NCBI RefSeq assembly: GCF_000377565.1
Contig: NZ_KB898362.1
Coordinates: 124,001 to 188,000, forward strand
Origin: Rhizobium sp. 2MFCol3.1
GTDB taxonomy: Bacteria; Pseudomonadota; Alphaproteobacteria; Rhizobiales; Rhizobiaceae
Direction of reading: 5' to 3'
DNA length: 64,000 nt
Under the pieces are notes generated by a model that was not told the DNA's origin, made no database searches, and was given only the letters and a program-made list of their open reading frames with translations. The position numbers were made by a program, and so were the translations under genes. How positions within the stretch are numbered: position 1 is the stretch's first letter; every line of letters starts with the position of its first letter. Positions 1 through 7,733 of this stretch are shown piece by piece.

Positions 1-1833
1 AAGATCCTCGACAAACGCCGCGGCGCACTGCTTGGCGTCTTCAAGGACGCGCCTGGCGGCGGCGGACGGCTGTTGCCGATCGAGCGGCGCGGCGAGGAAA
101 TGCTGATCGACCCTGATGACAAGGGCGACGCCAAGGACGGCGATCTGGTCGAGGTCGAAGTCGCGCGCCTGCGCAGCTTCGGGCTGCCGCGCGCCAAGGT
201 GCTCTCGATCGTTGGTTCGGTCGCTTCGGAAAAGGCGATCTCGATGATCGCCATCCATGCCCATGGCATCCCCTATATCTTCCCGCCGGCCGTGGTTGCC
301 GAGGCGGACGACGCCAAGCCCGCGACCATGTCGCACCGCGAGGACTGGCGCGACGTACCGCTGATCACCATCGATCCGGCCGACGCCAAGGACCATGACG
401 ACGCCGTCTATGCCGAGCACGACCCCTCGCCCGACAACGAGGGCGGCGTGATCGTTACCGTGGCGATTGCAGATGTCTCCTATTATGTGCGCCCGAACTC
501 GCCGCTCGACCGCGAGGCGCTGAAGCGCGGCAACTCGGTCTACTTCCCCGACCGCGTCGTCCCGATGCTGCCGGAGCGGATTTCGAACGATCTCTGCTCG
601 CTGCGCGAGGGACAGGACCGCCCGGCGCTGGCCGTGCGCATGACGTTCTCGAAAGAAGGCCGCAAGGCCGGGCATACCTTCCACCGCGTGATGATGAAGA
701 GTGCTGCCAAGCTCTCCTACCAGCAGGCGCAGGCTGCGATCGACGGCAATCCTGATGACAAGGCCGGGCCGCTGCTGGAACCGATCCTGAAGCCGCTGTG
801 GCATGCTTATGAAGTGATGAAGCGTGGCCGAGAGCGCCGGCAGCCGCTGGAACTCGACATGCCCGAGCGCAAGATCCAGCTGAAGCCCGACGGCACCGTC
901 GACCGCGTCGTCGTGCCGCCGCGCCTCGATGCGCACAAGCTGATCGAAGAAATGATGATCCAGGCCAACGTCGCGGCCGCCGAGACGCTGGAAAAGAAGA
1001 AACAGCCGCTGATCTATCGCGTGCATGACGGCCCGTCGCTCTCCAAGCAGGAAATCCTGCGCGAGTTCCTGGCGACGCTCGGCATTACGCTCGCCAAGGG
1101 CGGCAACATGCGCGCCAACAACTTCAACGGCATTCTCGCCAAAGCCGAGGACACGCCGCACCAGACGATGGTCAACGAGATGGTGCTGCGCTCGCAGAGC
1201 CAGGCGATCTACAGCCCCGAGAATATCGGGCACTTCGGCCTGAACCTGATGAAGTACGCGCACTTCACCTCGCCGATCCGCCGCTATGCCGACTTGATCG
1301 TGCATCGCGCGCTCGTCGGCTCGCTCGGCTTCGGCGAAGGTGGGATCACGCCGGACGAGGAAGCGGCGCTGGACGATATCGCGGCCGAGATCTCCACCTT
1401 CGAGCGCCGCGCCATGGCCGCCGAACGCGAGACGGTCGACCGCCTCATCGCCCATCACCTTGCCGGCCGTATCGGCGAGGAATTCGATGGACGCGTGGGA
1501 GGTGTGACGAAATCGGGACTATTTGTCGCCCTGCCGGACTATGGAGCGGACGGCTTCGTTCCTATATCTACACTGGGAATGGACTACTTCATCTATGATG
1601 AGGCGCATCAGGCACTGTCAGGTGAAAAGACCGGCCTCGGTTACCGCCTGGGAGACAGTGTCACGGTCAAGCTGGTGGAAGCCATTCCGCTAGCCGGCGC
1701 GCTTCGGTTCGAGATGGTAAGCGAGGGGCGCAAGATGCCCACTGCGGTGCGTTCATTCCACAAGGGCGGCCGACGCGACGCAAGCCGCGCGCGCAAGCAG
1801 GCCGGGACAAGACCCCCGAGAGGGCGTCGATAG
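1..1833 (+). CDS. rnr: Ribonuclease R, 3' part (5' end outside window)
   Basis: This is a 3'-5' exoribonuclease of the RNB/RNase II family that degrades structured RNA in the cytoplasm. The frame is open from base 1, so the N-terminal cold-shock region is missing and 610 residues are seen. The RNB catalytic motif DPADAKDHDDAV, with its clustered metal-binding aspartates, lies near bases 370-405. The conserved YAHFTSPIRRYADLIVHRAL block follows near 1255-1310. A C-terminal S1 RNA-binding domain spans about 1480-1720 (FDGRVGGVTKSGLFVAL), followed by a basic tail ending RKQAGTRPPRGRR, typical of RNase R. The next gene begins 32 nt downstream, so the two are probably cotranscribed. Confidence 0.95.
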   Translation, partial: KILDKRRGALLGVFKDAPGGGGRLLPIERRGEEMLIDPDDKGDAKDGDLVEVEVARLRSFGLPRAKVLSIVGSVASEKAISMIAIHAHGIPYIFPPAVVAEADDAKPATMSHREDWRDVPLITIDPADAKDHDDAVYAEHDPSPDNEGGVIVTVAIADVSYYVRPNSPLDREALKRGNSVYFPDRVVPMLPERISNDLCSLREGQDRPALAVRMTFSKEGRKAGHTFHRVMMKSAAKLSYQQAQAAIDGNPDDKAGPLLEPILKPLWHAYEVMKRGRERRQPLELDMPERKIQLKPDGTVDRVVVPPRLDAHKLIEEMMIQANVAAAETLEKKKQPLIYRVHDGPSLSKQEILREFLATLGITLAKGGNMRANNFNGILAKAEDTPHQTMVNEMVLRSQSQAIYSPENIGHFGLNLMKYAHFTSPIRRYADLIVHRALVGSLGFGEGGITPDEEAALDDIAAEISTFERRAMAAERETVDRLIAHHLAGRIGEEFDGRVGGVTKSGLFVALPDYGADGFVPISTLGMDYFIYDEAHQALSGEKTGLGYRLGDSVTVKLVEAIPLAGALRFEMVSEGRKMPTAVRSFHKGGRRDASRARKQAGTRPPRGRR

Positions 1834-1865
1834 GCGTTTTGGGACGCCGGGAAGGAAGTGCAGTC

Positions 1866-2327
1866 ATGACGACCACCTCGAACGGCCAGGCGATCCAATA
1901 CGGCGATGTCGATGAAGCCAAGCGTCCGCTCGGTCAATCGATCAAGCGCGGCCTTCTCGGCCGTTGCCCGGCTTGCGGCAGCGGCAAGCTGTTCCGCGCC
2001 TACCTGAAGCCGGTGGACAATTGCGCCGCCTGTGGCGAAGCCATGCACCACCATCGCGCCGACGACCTGCCGCCCTACATCACCATCGTCATCGTCGGCC
2101 ACGTGATCATCGCGGGCTACATGATGACCGATCTCATCTGGCCGATGCCGCTCTGGCTCACCTTTGCCATCTGGACGCCGCTGACGCTGCTCGCCACCCT
2201 GTTGATCATCCAGCCGATCAAGGGCGGGGTCATCGGGCTGCAATGGGCGCTGAAGATGCATGGTTTCGGCGGGCACAGCGACGAGCAGGATCAGTACGAA
2301 ATCCCCGGCCGCCGGCATCAAGGCTGA
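1866..2327 (+). CDS. DUF983 family zinc-ribbon membrane protein
   Basis: This 153-residue protein belongs to the DUF983 family, whose function is unknown. The N-terminal half carries a CPACGSGKLF...NCAACGEAM pair of Cys motifs expected to bind zinc. It is followed by an HHHRADDLPPYITI segment and two hydrophobic helices (about residues 70-90 and 95-118). The start chosen is the ATG at 1866 (MTTTSNGQ), which has GGAAGGAAG about 8 nt upstream; an in-frame start at 1839 would lie before that site. It follows rnr closely, and I infer an operon. Confidence 0.85.
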   Translation: MTTTSNGQAIQYGDVDEAKRPLGQSIKRGLLGRCPACGSGKLFRAYLKPVDNCAACGEAMHHHRADDLPPYITIVIVGHVIIAGYMMTDLIWPMPLWLTFAIWTPLTLLATLLIIQPIKGGVIGLQWALKMHGFGGHSDEQDQYEIPGRRHQG

Positions 2328-2503
2328 AGACTTTCCTTGAACCTTCACCGTCACGACATATTTGGCGTGTAGCAGCGCCGGATGTGCTGCGAACTCGTTT
2401 CAGGCACGATGTCAACGCGCGCGATGGTAGGCTTATTTGACTGAATCTCGTCCACCGCAATCAGATCATTGCAGCCAACCTTGTTCATCTAGTAAAGCAC
2501 ACA

Positions 2504-2539
2504 CGTCATCTGGGTCTGGCCCGTCATCTGAGGCTGGTA
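2504..2539 (+). repeat. Two imperfect 18-nt tandem units upstream of the MFS gene
   Basis: CGTCATCTG recurs at 2504 and 2522, and each copy is followed by a similar GGTCTGG or AGGCTGG tail. This makes two imperfect 18-nt units in the 278-nt gap between the DUF983 gene and the transporter start. They could be a tandem regulator site or chance. No promoter stands out in this gap. Confidence 0.35.
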
Positions 2540-2605
2540 TGACCATGGTGGCAGATGTGGCTTTCGGGTCGCGTTTGTGCGCAGCAGTTCTGTAGGGGTG
2601 GATAT

Positions 2606-3790
2606 ATGTCTCAGCCGCGAAACGGCACACCGGGCGATGTCGAAGAGATCCATTGGCCGTCTCTGGTAGCCGCCGTTTCGTCGATCTCAGCGGTCGGCAT
2701 TGCGATCGGGCTGGGATTGCCGCTTCTGAGCATCATCCTTGAGAAGCGCGGCATACCCTCGACCCTGATCGGCCTCAATACGGCGATGGCCGGTGTCGCG
2801 GCGATGGTGGCCGCTCCGATCACGACGAAGCTCGCCCATGCGTACGGCGTGGCGCAGACGATGCTTTGGGCAGTGGTGGTGTCGGCAATCAGCGCCGTCA
2901 GCTTCTACTATGCGCAGGACTTCTGGATGTGGTTCCCGCTGCGCTTTGCCTTTCATGGGGCCACGACCACGCTCTTCATTCTCTCCGAGTTCTGGATCAA
3001 CGCCGCATCACCGCCATCGAAACGCGGCTTCGTGCTCGGCATCTATGCGACCGTGCTCTCGCTCGGCTTCGCGGCGGGTCCCCTGCTCTTCTCCGTTCTC
3101 GGCAGCGACGGCATCCTGCCCTTTGCCGTCGGCGCCTGCGCCATTTTGATGGCGGCCATTCCGATCTTTGTCGCGCGCCATGAAAGCCCGGTGCTCGAAG
3201 AGAAGCCAGAGCTGCATTTCATGCGCTACGTCTTCCTGGTTCCGAGCGCCACGGCCGCCGTTTTCATCTTCGGCGCGGTGGAAGCCGGCGGGCTGGCGCT
3301 GTTTCCGATCTACGCGGTGCGCGCTGCCTTCACCGAGACGCAGGCAGCCCTGCTGTTGACGGTCATGGGGATCGGCAACATGATCTTCCAGATCCCGGTG
3401 GGGATGCTGTCCGACAAGATGAAGGACAAGCGCCCCCTGCTCGCCGGCATGGCTTTCATGGGCCTGATCGGCTCACTGATGCTACCCGTGCTCTCGCACA
3501 GCTGGGTGCTGATGGCAGGCGTCCTGCTTTTCTGGGGCGGCTGCGTGGCCGGGCTCTATACGGTCGGATTGAGCCATCTGGGCTCGCGTCTCACCGGATC
3601 GGACCTTGCCGCCGCCAATGCCGCCTTCGTCTTCTGTTACGCCGTTGGCACCGTTGCAGGCCCGCAGGTCATCGGCGCGGCTATCGATGTGGCCGGAAAC
3701 AACGGCTTTGCCTGGGCGATTGCCGGCTTCTTCGGCGTTTATGCAGTGCTTTCGGCGGGCAGACTGCTTTTCATTCGAAAGCGGGGTTGA
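2606..3790 (+). CDS. MFS transporter
   Basis: This is a 394-residue major facilitator superfamily permease with about 12 hydrophobic helices spread over the whole length. The N-terminal half contains GLGLPLLSIILEKRGI and the loop after helix 2 (APITTKLAHAYG). The central loop carries QIPVGMLSDKMKDKR, a good match to the second MFS loop motif (GxLaDrxgrr/k). The start at ATG 2606 (MSQPRNG) is preceded by AGGGGTGG; the longer frame from 2555 has no such site. The substrate cannot be predicted. Its neighbours, rnr/DUF983 and rpmG, give no metabolic clue. Confidence 0.85.
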   Translation: MSQPRNGTPGDVEEIHWPSLVAAVSSISAVGIAIGLGLPLLSIILEKRGIPSTLIGLNTAMAGVAAMVAAPITTKLAHAYGVAQTMLWAVVVSAISAVSFYYAQDFWMWFPLRFAFHGATTTLFILSEFWINAASPPSKRGFVLGIYATVLSLGFAAGPLLFSVLGSDGILPFAVGACAILMAAIPIFVARHESPVLEEKPELHFMRYVFLVPSATAAVFIFGAVEAGGLALFPIYAVRAAFTETQAALLLTVMGIGNMIFQIPVGMLSDKMKDKRPLLAGMAFMGLIGSLMLPVLSHSWVLMAGVLLFWGGCVAGLYTVGLSHLGSRLTGSDLAAANAAFVFCYAVGTVAGPQVIGAAIDVAGNNGFAWAIAGFFGVYAVLSAGRLLFIRKRG

Positions 3791-3883
3791 CTTTTCAAGC
3801 TAGATTCGTAGTTTCGCGCCAGAATTAGCCGAGGCGCCTAGACGGATTCCAACGGCTTTCATTTCATTAAAGGCAGGACGACC

Positions 3884-4051
3884 ATGGCCAAGGCTACAAC
3901 AATCAAGATCAAGCTGCTGTCGACAGCCGACACAGGTTCTTTCTACGTCACGACGAAGAACAGCCGTACGATGACGGACAAGATGACGAAGACCAAGTAC
4001 GACCCGATTGCTCGCAAGCACGTCGAGTTCAAGGAAACCAAGATCAAGTAA
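3884..4051 (+). CDS. rpmG: 50S ribosomal protein L33
   Basis: This 55-residue basic protein has the L33 signature: MAKATTIKIKLLSTADTG at the start, then FYVTTKNSR and a C-terminal KYDPIARKHVEFKETKIK. The zinc-binding cysteines of the C+ form are absent, as usual in rhizobia. The ATG at 3884 has GGCAGGA about 6 nt upstream. A Rho-independent terminator follows at once, so the gene appears to be a monocistron or the last gene of its transcript. Confidence 0.96.
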   Translation: MAKATTIKIKLLSTADTGSFYVTTKNSRTMTDKMTKTKYDPIARKHVEFKETKIK

Positions 4052-4074
4052 TTTCTTGATCCTGTAGACCGCTT

Positions 4075-4107
4075 AAAAGCGCGCGCCACCAGGCTGCGCG
4101 CTTTTTT
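4075..4107 (+). terminator. Rho-independent terminator of rpmG
   Basis: AAAAGCGCGC at 4075-4084 pairs with GCGCGCTTTT at 4096-4105, and a run of six T follows from 4102. It lies 24 nt after the rpmG stop. Confidence 0.9.
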
Positions 4108-4154
4108 GTTGTCTGCGATACGGCCCGCGCTCAACTCGTTCAAAGAGCACCAAA

Positions 4155-4320
4155 TGAAAACGCCGCCCTGCCCGTTTCAACGGAGAGGACGGCGTTTTGC
4201 GAAAGGGGGTCGGTCAACAGGCAACGCGGCACGAGGAACCGCAGGTGTTGCTTGCCGACCGACCGACCCCACGACCCAGGAGATGCGGCGGACCTGAGCA
4301 TCATGGGGTATCGGTGCACC
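4155..4320 (-). ncRNA. Candidate structured small RNA
   Basis: Read on the minus strand, this stretch forms one long stem. GGGGTCGGTC (4206-4215) pairs perfectly with GACCGACCCC (4261-4270), followed inward by GCAAC/GTTGC (4221-4225 with 4247-4251) and GCGG/CCGC (4226-4229 with 4239-4242). Immediately downstream is a terminator-like hairpin, AAAACGCCG (4157-4165) with CGGCGTTTT (4190-4198), ending in TTTTCATTT. No convincing reading frame exists. A stem plus terminator in this order is what a minus-strand small RNA would show. The 5' end near 4320 is a guess, and I do not recognise an Rfam family. Confidence 0.4.
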
Positions 4321-4330
4321 CCACATAGGG

Positions 4331-4790
4331 AGTGCTTTATTTCTATGTATTGATCATTCGCGCGAAAATGAAAGAAAATCAACAAATTCTTAATGATGAG
4401 ATTTATTAGCTTGATTTTATGGTTAAAAGTCCCGATTTGGGACGCCGTTTCGCATAATTTTCGGCCACCTCGCGCTAGAATAAGATCCGACACCAAGAAT
4501 AGACGGACAATATAAGCGAGTAGTCTTCGCGCTTGCAGACCGACGAAACCGCCTGAAAACCATCAAAATCCGCCAATCAAATCAAGAAAAGCGACGAAGT
4601 CTCACATTTTCTTCTGAGGTCGACGGCGTCTCTGCTGGCTCAGATCGGCTGTCGCACGCAGCCGCGAGCTCAAAACCCGGCACTACTACTTGCGGCTAAT
4701 CCGCGCACAGGGCCGGACAGAGCCCTGTTCAACTTTCTGTGGATGATCAATGCGCGGCGGGTCTTGGGCGCTAAACGGCCAGTTCCGGCA
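4331..4790. other. Intergenic, no gene seen
   Basis: This AT-richer spacer lies between the candidate small RNA and the 3' end of pleD. The only structure noted is the hairpin ACAGGGC (4707-4713) with GCCCTGT (4722-4728). It lacks a T-run but could help end the minus-strand divK-pleD transcript. Confidence 0.5.
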
Positions 4791-6158
4791 TCAGGCCGCG
4801 GCGACGACTCGGTTGCGACCGCCGTTCTTCGCTTCATAGAGCGCAACGTCGGCCTGCTTCAGCAGATGACCCGGCGTGATGACCTGCGGCGTGCGCGAGG
4901 CGATGCCGAAGGACGCCGTCACCTGCAGCTCCTGCCCCGTGCCCTTCACCACGAAGGGTACGCTCTCGATGACACCGCGCAAGCGCTCGGCCACCGAGGC
5001 CGCGATTTCCGGCGAGGTGTCCGGCATGACGACGACGAATTCCTCGCCGCCATAGCGGCAGGCAAGATCGGCGCCGCGAACCGTGGAGCGGACGCGGTTG
5101 GCGAACTCGCGCAGAATATCGTCGCCGGCATCATGGCCGTGCGTGTCGTTGATCTGCTTGAAGCGATCGATATCGGCGATCAGCACCGACAGCGGGCGAC
5201 CGCGCGCCATCGAGCGGTTGAAGAGCGTGCTGATATGATTGTCGAGATAGCGGCGATTGCTCAGGCCCGTCAGCGGATCGGTGACCGCGAATTCGATCGT
5301 CTGCTGCACATTGGCGCGCAGGCGGTCATTGTAGTTCTTGCGGCGGATCTGCGTGAGGCTGCGGGCGACCAGCTCGTTCGGATCGACGGGGCGGACAATA
5401 TAGTCGTTGACGCCGAGATCGAGCGCACGCACCACCATCTCGTCATCACCCTGCTCGGTGATGATCAGGATCGGCAGGAAACGGGTGCGCTCCAGCGAGC
5501 GGAGCTGCGAGCAAAGCCTGAGCGGGTCGTAGTCGTCGATATTGGAATTGACTATCACGAGATCGAACGGATTTTCGGATGCTTCGAAGACAGCGGCCTG
5601 GGCATCGGAAATGGCAAACACATTACCGATCGGCTTCAGCGCCTTGATGATCCGCTCCTGCGAATTGGCGCGGCCATCCACCAGCATGATCTGGCCGCCC
5701 TCCTCGCCGCGCTGATCGGCGCGCAGCAATTCGTCGATGCCCATCGTGTGCGCCGTCTGGGCGCGGATGCGCAATTCGTCGCTTAGCGTCTTCAGGCGCA
5801 GCAGGCTCTTGACGCGGGCGATCAGCTGCAGGTCGTTGACCGGCTTGGTCAGAAAGTCGTCGGCGCCGGCCTTCAGGCCGCGCACGCGGTCGGCCGGCTG
5901 ATCGAGCGCGGTGACCATGACGACGGGAATATGGGATGTCTTCGGGTTGGACTTCAGCCGCTCGCAAACTTCGAAGCCGTCCATGCCCGGCATCATGATA
6001 TCGAGCAGGATGAAATCGACCTGGTTGCGTTCGCAGATCGCCAGAGCCTGATAACCGTCGGACGCGGTCAGCACGTCGAAATACTCGGCGATCAGCCGCG
6101 CTTCGAGCAGCTTCACGTTTGCCGGGATATCATCAACGACGAGAATGCGCGCGGTCAT
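4791..6158 (-). CDS. pleD: Response regulator / diguanylate cyclase PleD
   Basis: This 455-residue cell-cycle regulator makes cyclic di-GMP from GTP when phosphorylated. Domain order is REC1 (residues 1-120, phospho-acceptor D53 in LLDIMMPGMDG, K105), REC2 (about 148-270) and GGDEF (about 285-455). REC2 has Asn where the acceptor Asp would be (VIVNSNID), as in the PleD dimerisation adaptor domain. The active site is GGEEF at 363-367, with a product-inhibition I-site RGAD at 354-357. It is 18 nt downstream of divK and in the same orientation, so the pair is an operon. DivK, PleJ/DivJ-type kinases and PleD form the polarity circuit in related species. Confidence 0.96.
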   Translation of the reverse strand: MTARILVVDDIPANVKLLEARLIAEYFDVLTASDGYQALAICERNQVDFILLDIMMPGMDGFEVCERLKSNPKTSHIPVVMVTALDQPADRVRGLKAGADDFLTKPVNDLQLIARVKSLLRLKTLSDELRIRAQTAHTMGIDELLRADQRGEEGGQIMLVDGRANSQERIIKALKPIGNVFAISDAQAAVFEASENPFDLVIVNSNIDDYDPLRLCSQLRSLERTRFLPILIITEQGDDEMVVRALDLGVNDYIVRPVDPNELVARSLTQIRRKNYNDRLRANVQQTIEFAVTDPLTGLSNRRYLDNHISTLFNRSMARGRPLSVLIADIDRFKQINDTHGHDAGDDILREFANRVRSTVRGADLACRYGGEEFVVVMPDTSPEIAASVAERLRGVIESVPFVVKGTGQELQVTASFGIASRTPQVITPGHLLKQADVALYEAKNGGRNRVVAAA

Positions 6159-6176
6159 AAGCTTCTTTCCGATCTA

Positions 6177-6548
6177 TCAGGCGTCGCCCAGGTAGGTCTT
6201 GATCGTCTCGATGAATTTCGGAACGGAGATCGGCTTGGAGACATAAGCCTCGCAGCCGCCCTGGCGGATACGCTCCTCGTCGCCCTTCATCGCGAAGGCG
6301 GTGACGGCGATGACGGGAATGACGTGGAGCTCGTCGTCCTCTTTCAGCCACTTGGTGACTTCGAGCCCGGAAACTTCTGGGAGCTGGATGTCCATGAGGA
6401 TCAGATCGGGGCGATGCTTGCGGGCAAGATCCAGCGCCTCCATACCGTTGCGGGTCTGGATGGTTCTGTAGCCGGACGCCTCTATGAGGTCGCGAAAGAG
6501 CTTCATGTTGAGCTCGTTATCCTCTACAATCATCACTTGTTTGGGCAT
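6177..6548 (-). CDS. divK: Single-domain response regulator DivK
   Basis: This 123-residue stand-alone receiver domain is an essential cell-cycle phosphorelay regulator in alphaproteobacteria. Visible residues are the acidic pair E9-D10 (IVEDNE), phospho-acceptor D53 (LILMDIQLP), the T/A switch region (AVTAFAM) and K105 (VSKPIS). The start is ATG 6548 (MPKQVMIVED). A longer frame exists upstream but lacks homology to the family. The gene heads the divK-pleD operon and is divergent from the DUF3572 gene; the 135-nt gap should hold both promoters. Confidence 0.97.
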   Translation of the reverse strand: MPKQVMIVEDNELNMKLFRDLIEASGYRTIQTRNGMEALDLARKHRPDLILMDIQLPEVSGLEVTKWLKEDDELHVIPVIAVTAFAMKGDEERIRQGGCEAYVSKPISVPKFIETIKTYLGDA

Positions 6549-6665
6549 CGAACGCGATCCTAAGTCCGTCATGAAAACCGTTTCGCCGTGCGGAAATAAA
6601 CCCGCGCGCGCACCGGCCGCCATGAAACCGATTGCGGCACGCTATCGGTATTTGGTTGAAAAATA

Positions 6666-6676
6666 GGTAATTTACC
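6666..6676. promoter_or_regulatory. Palindrome in divK/DUF3572 divergent gap
   Basis: GGTAATTTACC is an 11-bp palindrome around a single central base. It lies between the divergent starts at 6548 and 6684. It could be a regulator site. No canonical CtrA box (TTAA-N7-TTAA) is present; TTGA-N7-GTAA nearby is only a partial match. Confidence 0.3.
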
Positions 6677-6683
6677 GCAAGAA

Positions 6684-6992
6684 ATGCAGAGCAACTTCAA
6701 GACTTCAAAGCAACACGCCGCCGACCCGCAAGAGACGGCCATCGCAGTTCTCGCCTGGCTCGCAAACGAACCCGATCTGTTCGGCCGATTCTTGGCGCTG
6801 ACCGGCGTCGAGCCGGCGCAAGTCCGCAATGCGATCAATGACCCAGGGTTCCTATCGGGGATGATGGACTTCCTGATGCAGCATGAGCCGACGGCGCTGG
6901 CGTTTTGCCAGGCAAGCGGAACGCCGCCGGAGGTGCTGAATGCAGCCTGGCAGCATTTCTCTCCGGCCGGCCTCGGCTCGGGCGAGTATTGA
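6684..6992 (+). CDS. DUF3572 family protein
   Basis: This 102-residue soluble protein belongs to a family of unknown function that in rhizobia typically sits next to divK. The sequence is predicted helical, with conserved blocks ETAIAVLAWLANEPDLFGRFL, VRNAINDPGFLSGMMDFLM and a C-terminal HFSPAGLG. Its stop is followed two bases later by the ATG of the HAD-like gene, so the two are almost certainly translated from one message. Confidence 0.85.
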   Translation: MQSNFKTSKQHAADPQETAIAVLAWLANEPDLFGRFLALTGVEPAQVRNAINDPGFLSGMMDFLMQHEPTALAFCQASGTPPEVLNAAWQHFSPAGLGSGEY

Positions 6993-6994
6993 TC

Positions 6995-7663
6995 ATGAGC
7001 GTGGTCACCGATCCCTCCCAGGTGCGCCTCGGTGATCGCCCGCTGATCGTCTGCGATATAGACGAGGTGGTGCTGGAATTTCTTTCGCCCCTCACCCGTT
7101 TCTTGCGCTCGCATGATTACGATCTCCTGCCGCGCTCCTTTAGGCTGCACGGCAATATCGTGTCGCGTCTTGACGGCGCGGAGATGGACCGGGAGGCGTT
7201 CGACCGCTTCCACGAGATATTCTTCGAGACCCAGGACCTGTGGCAGGCGCCGGCGGAGCGTGCCGTCGAGACGCTGCATGCGCTGGCCGCCGATGCCGAC
7301 ATCGTCTTTCTCACGGCCATGCCGCCGCGCCACCACGAGGTGCGCCGCAAGCTTCTCGACCGGTTCGATCTGTGCTTCGACATGATCGCCTCGGAACAGG
7401 CCAAAGGGCCGATCGTGGCGGCGCTGCACGACCGCCGGGAGCTGCCCGTCGCCTTTGTCGACGATATCCAACGCAACCTCCTTTCAGTTGCCGACCATGT
7501 GCCGGATTGCCTGCTGCTCAACATGATGGCGAATGCCGATTTCAAGCCATTCGCGCCGCCGCCCACCGGCACAATCGTACAGGCGTCCGACTGGACGCAT
7601 GCGGCCGAGCTGATGCGGCGGCATTTCTCGACCACGACGACGCCCAGCAAAACCAGCGCATAA
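6995..7663 (+). CDS. HAD-superfamily-like hydrolase
   Basis: This 222-residue protein shows HAD-type motifs: motif I CDIDEVV with D21 and D23, motif II VFLTAMP, a lysine in SEQAKGPIV, and motif IV AFVDDI. A phosphatase-type activity is therefore plausible, but the substrate is unknown. The start at ATG 6995 lies 2 nt after the DUF3572 stop; the upstream extension of the frame overlaps that gene and is not conserved-looking. The C-terminal tail is Thr/Ser-rich and probably disordered. Confidence 0.8.
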   Translation: MSVVTDPSQVRLGDRPLIVCDIDEVVLEFLSPLTRFLRSHDYDLLPRSFRLHGNIVSRLDGAEMDREAFDRFHEIFFETQDLWQAPAERAVETLHALAADADIVFLTAMPPRHHEVRRKLLDRFDLCFDMIASEQAKGPIVAALHDRRELPVAFVDDIQRNLLSVADHVPDCLLLNMMANADFKPFAPPPTGTIVQASDWTHAAELMRRHFSTTTTPSKTSA

Positions 7664-7677
7664 GCGCCGACATCCTC

Positions 7678-7706
7678 TTGAGACTCTCGAACTTAGAGCG
7701 TAATGT
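7678..7706 (+). promoter_or_regulatory. Promoter of dinB
   Basis: TTGAGA at 7678-7683 and TAATGT at 7701-7706 are separated by exactly 17 nt. The expected transcription start is near 7713, which is where the LexA box begins. Confidence 0.6.
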
Positions 7707-7712
7707 CGCGAT

Positions 7713-7727
7713 GTTCAACCTTTGTTC
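7713..7727 (+). promoter_or_regulatory. LexA box of dinB
   Basis: GTTC-AACCTTT-GTTC is a perfect match to the alphaproteobacterial LexA direct repeat GTTC-N7-GTTC. It covers the expected start point of transcription and ends 6 nt before the dinB ATG. LexA bound here would block initiation, so dinB should be SOS-induced. Confidence 0.85.
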
Positions 7728-7733
7728 CCGTCG

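Noticed and set aside
4140..4496. 118-codon minus-strand frame upstream of the pleD end
   Set aside because: Overlaps the structured small-RNA candidate, has no ribosome site and no recognisable sequence.
6640..6680. CtrA box in the divK promoter
   Set aside because: Only TTGA-N7-GTAA is found; two mismatches to TTAA-N7-TTAA make this too weak.
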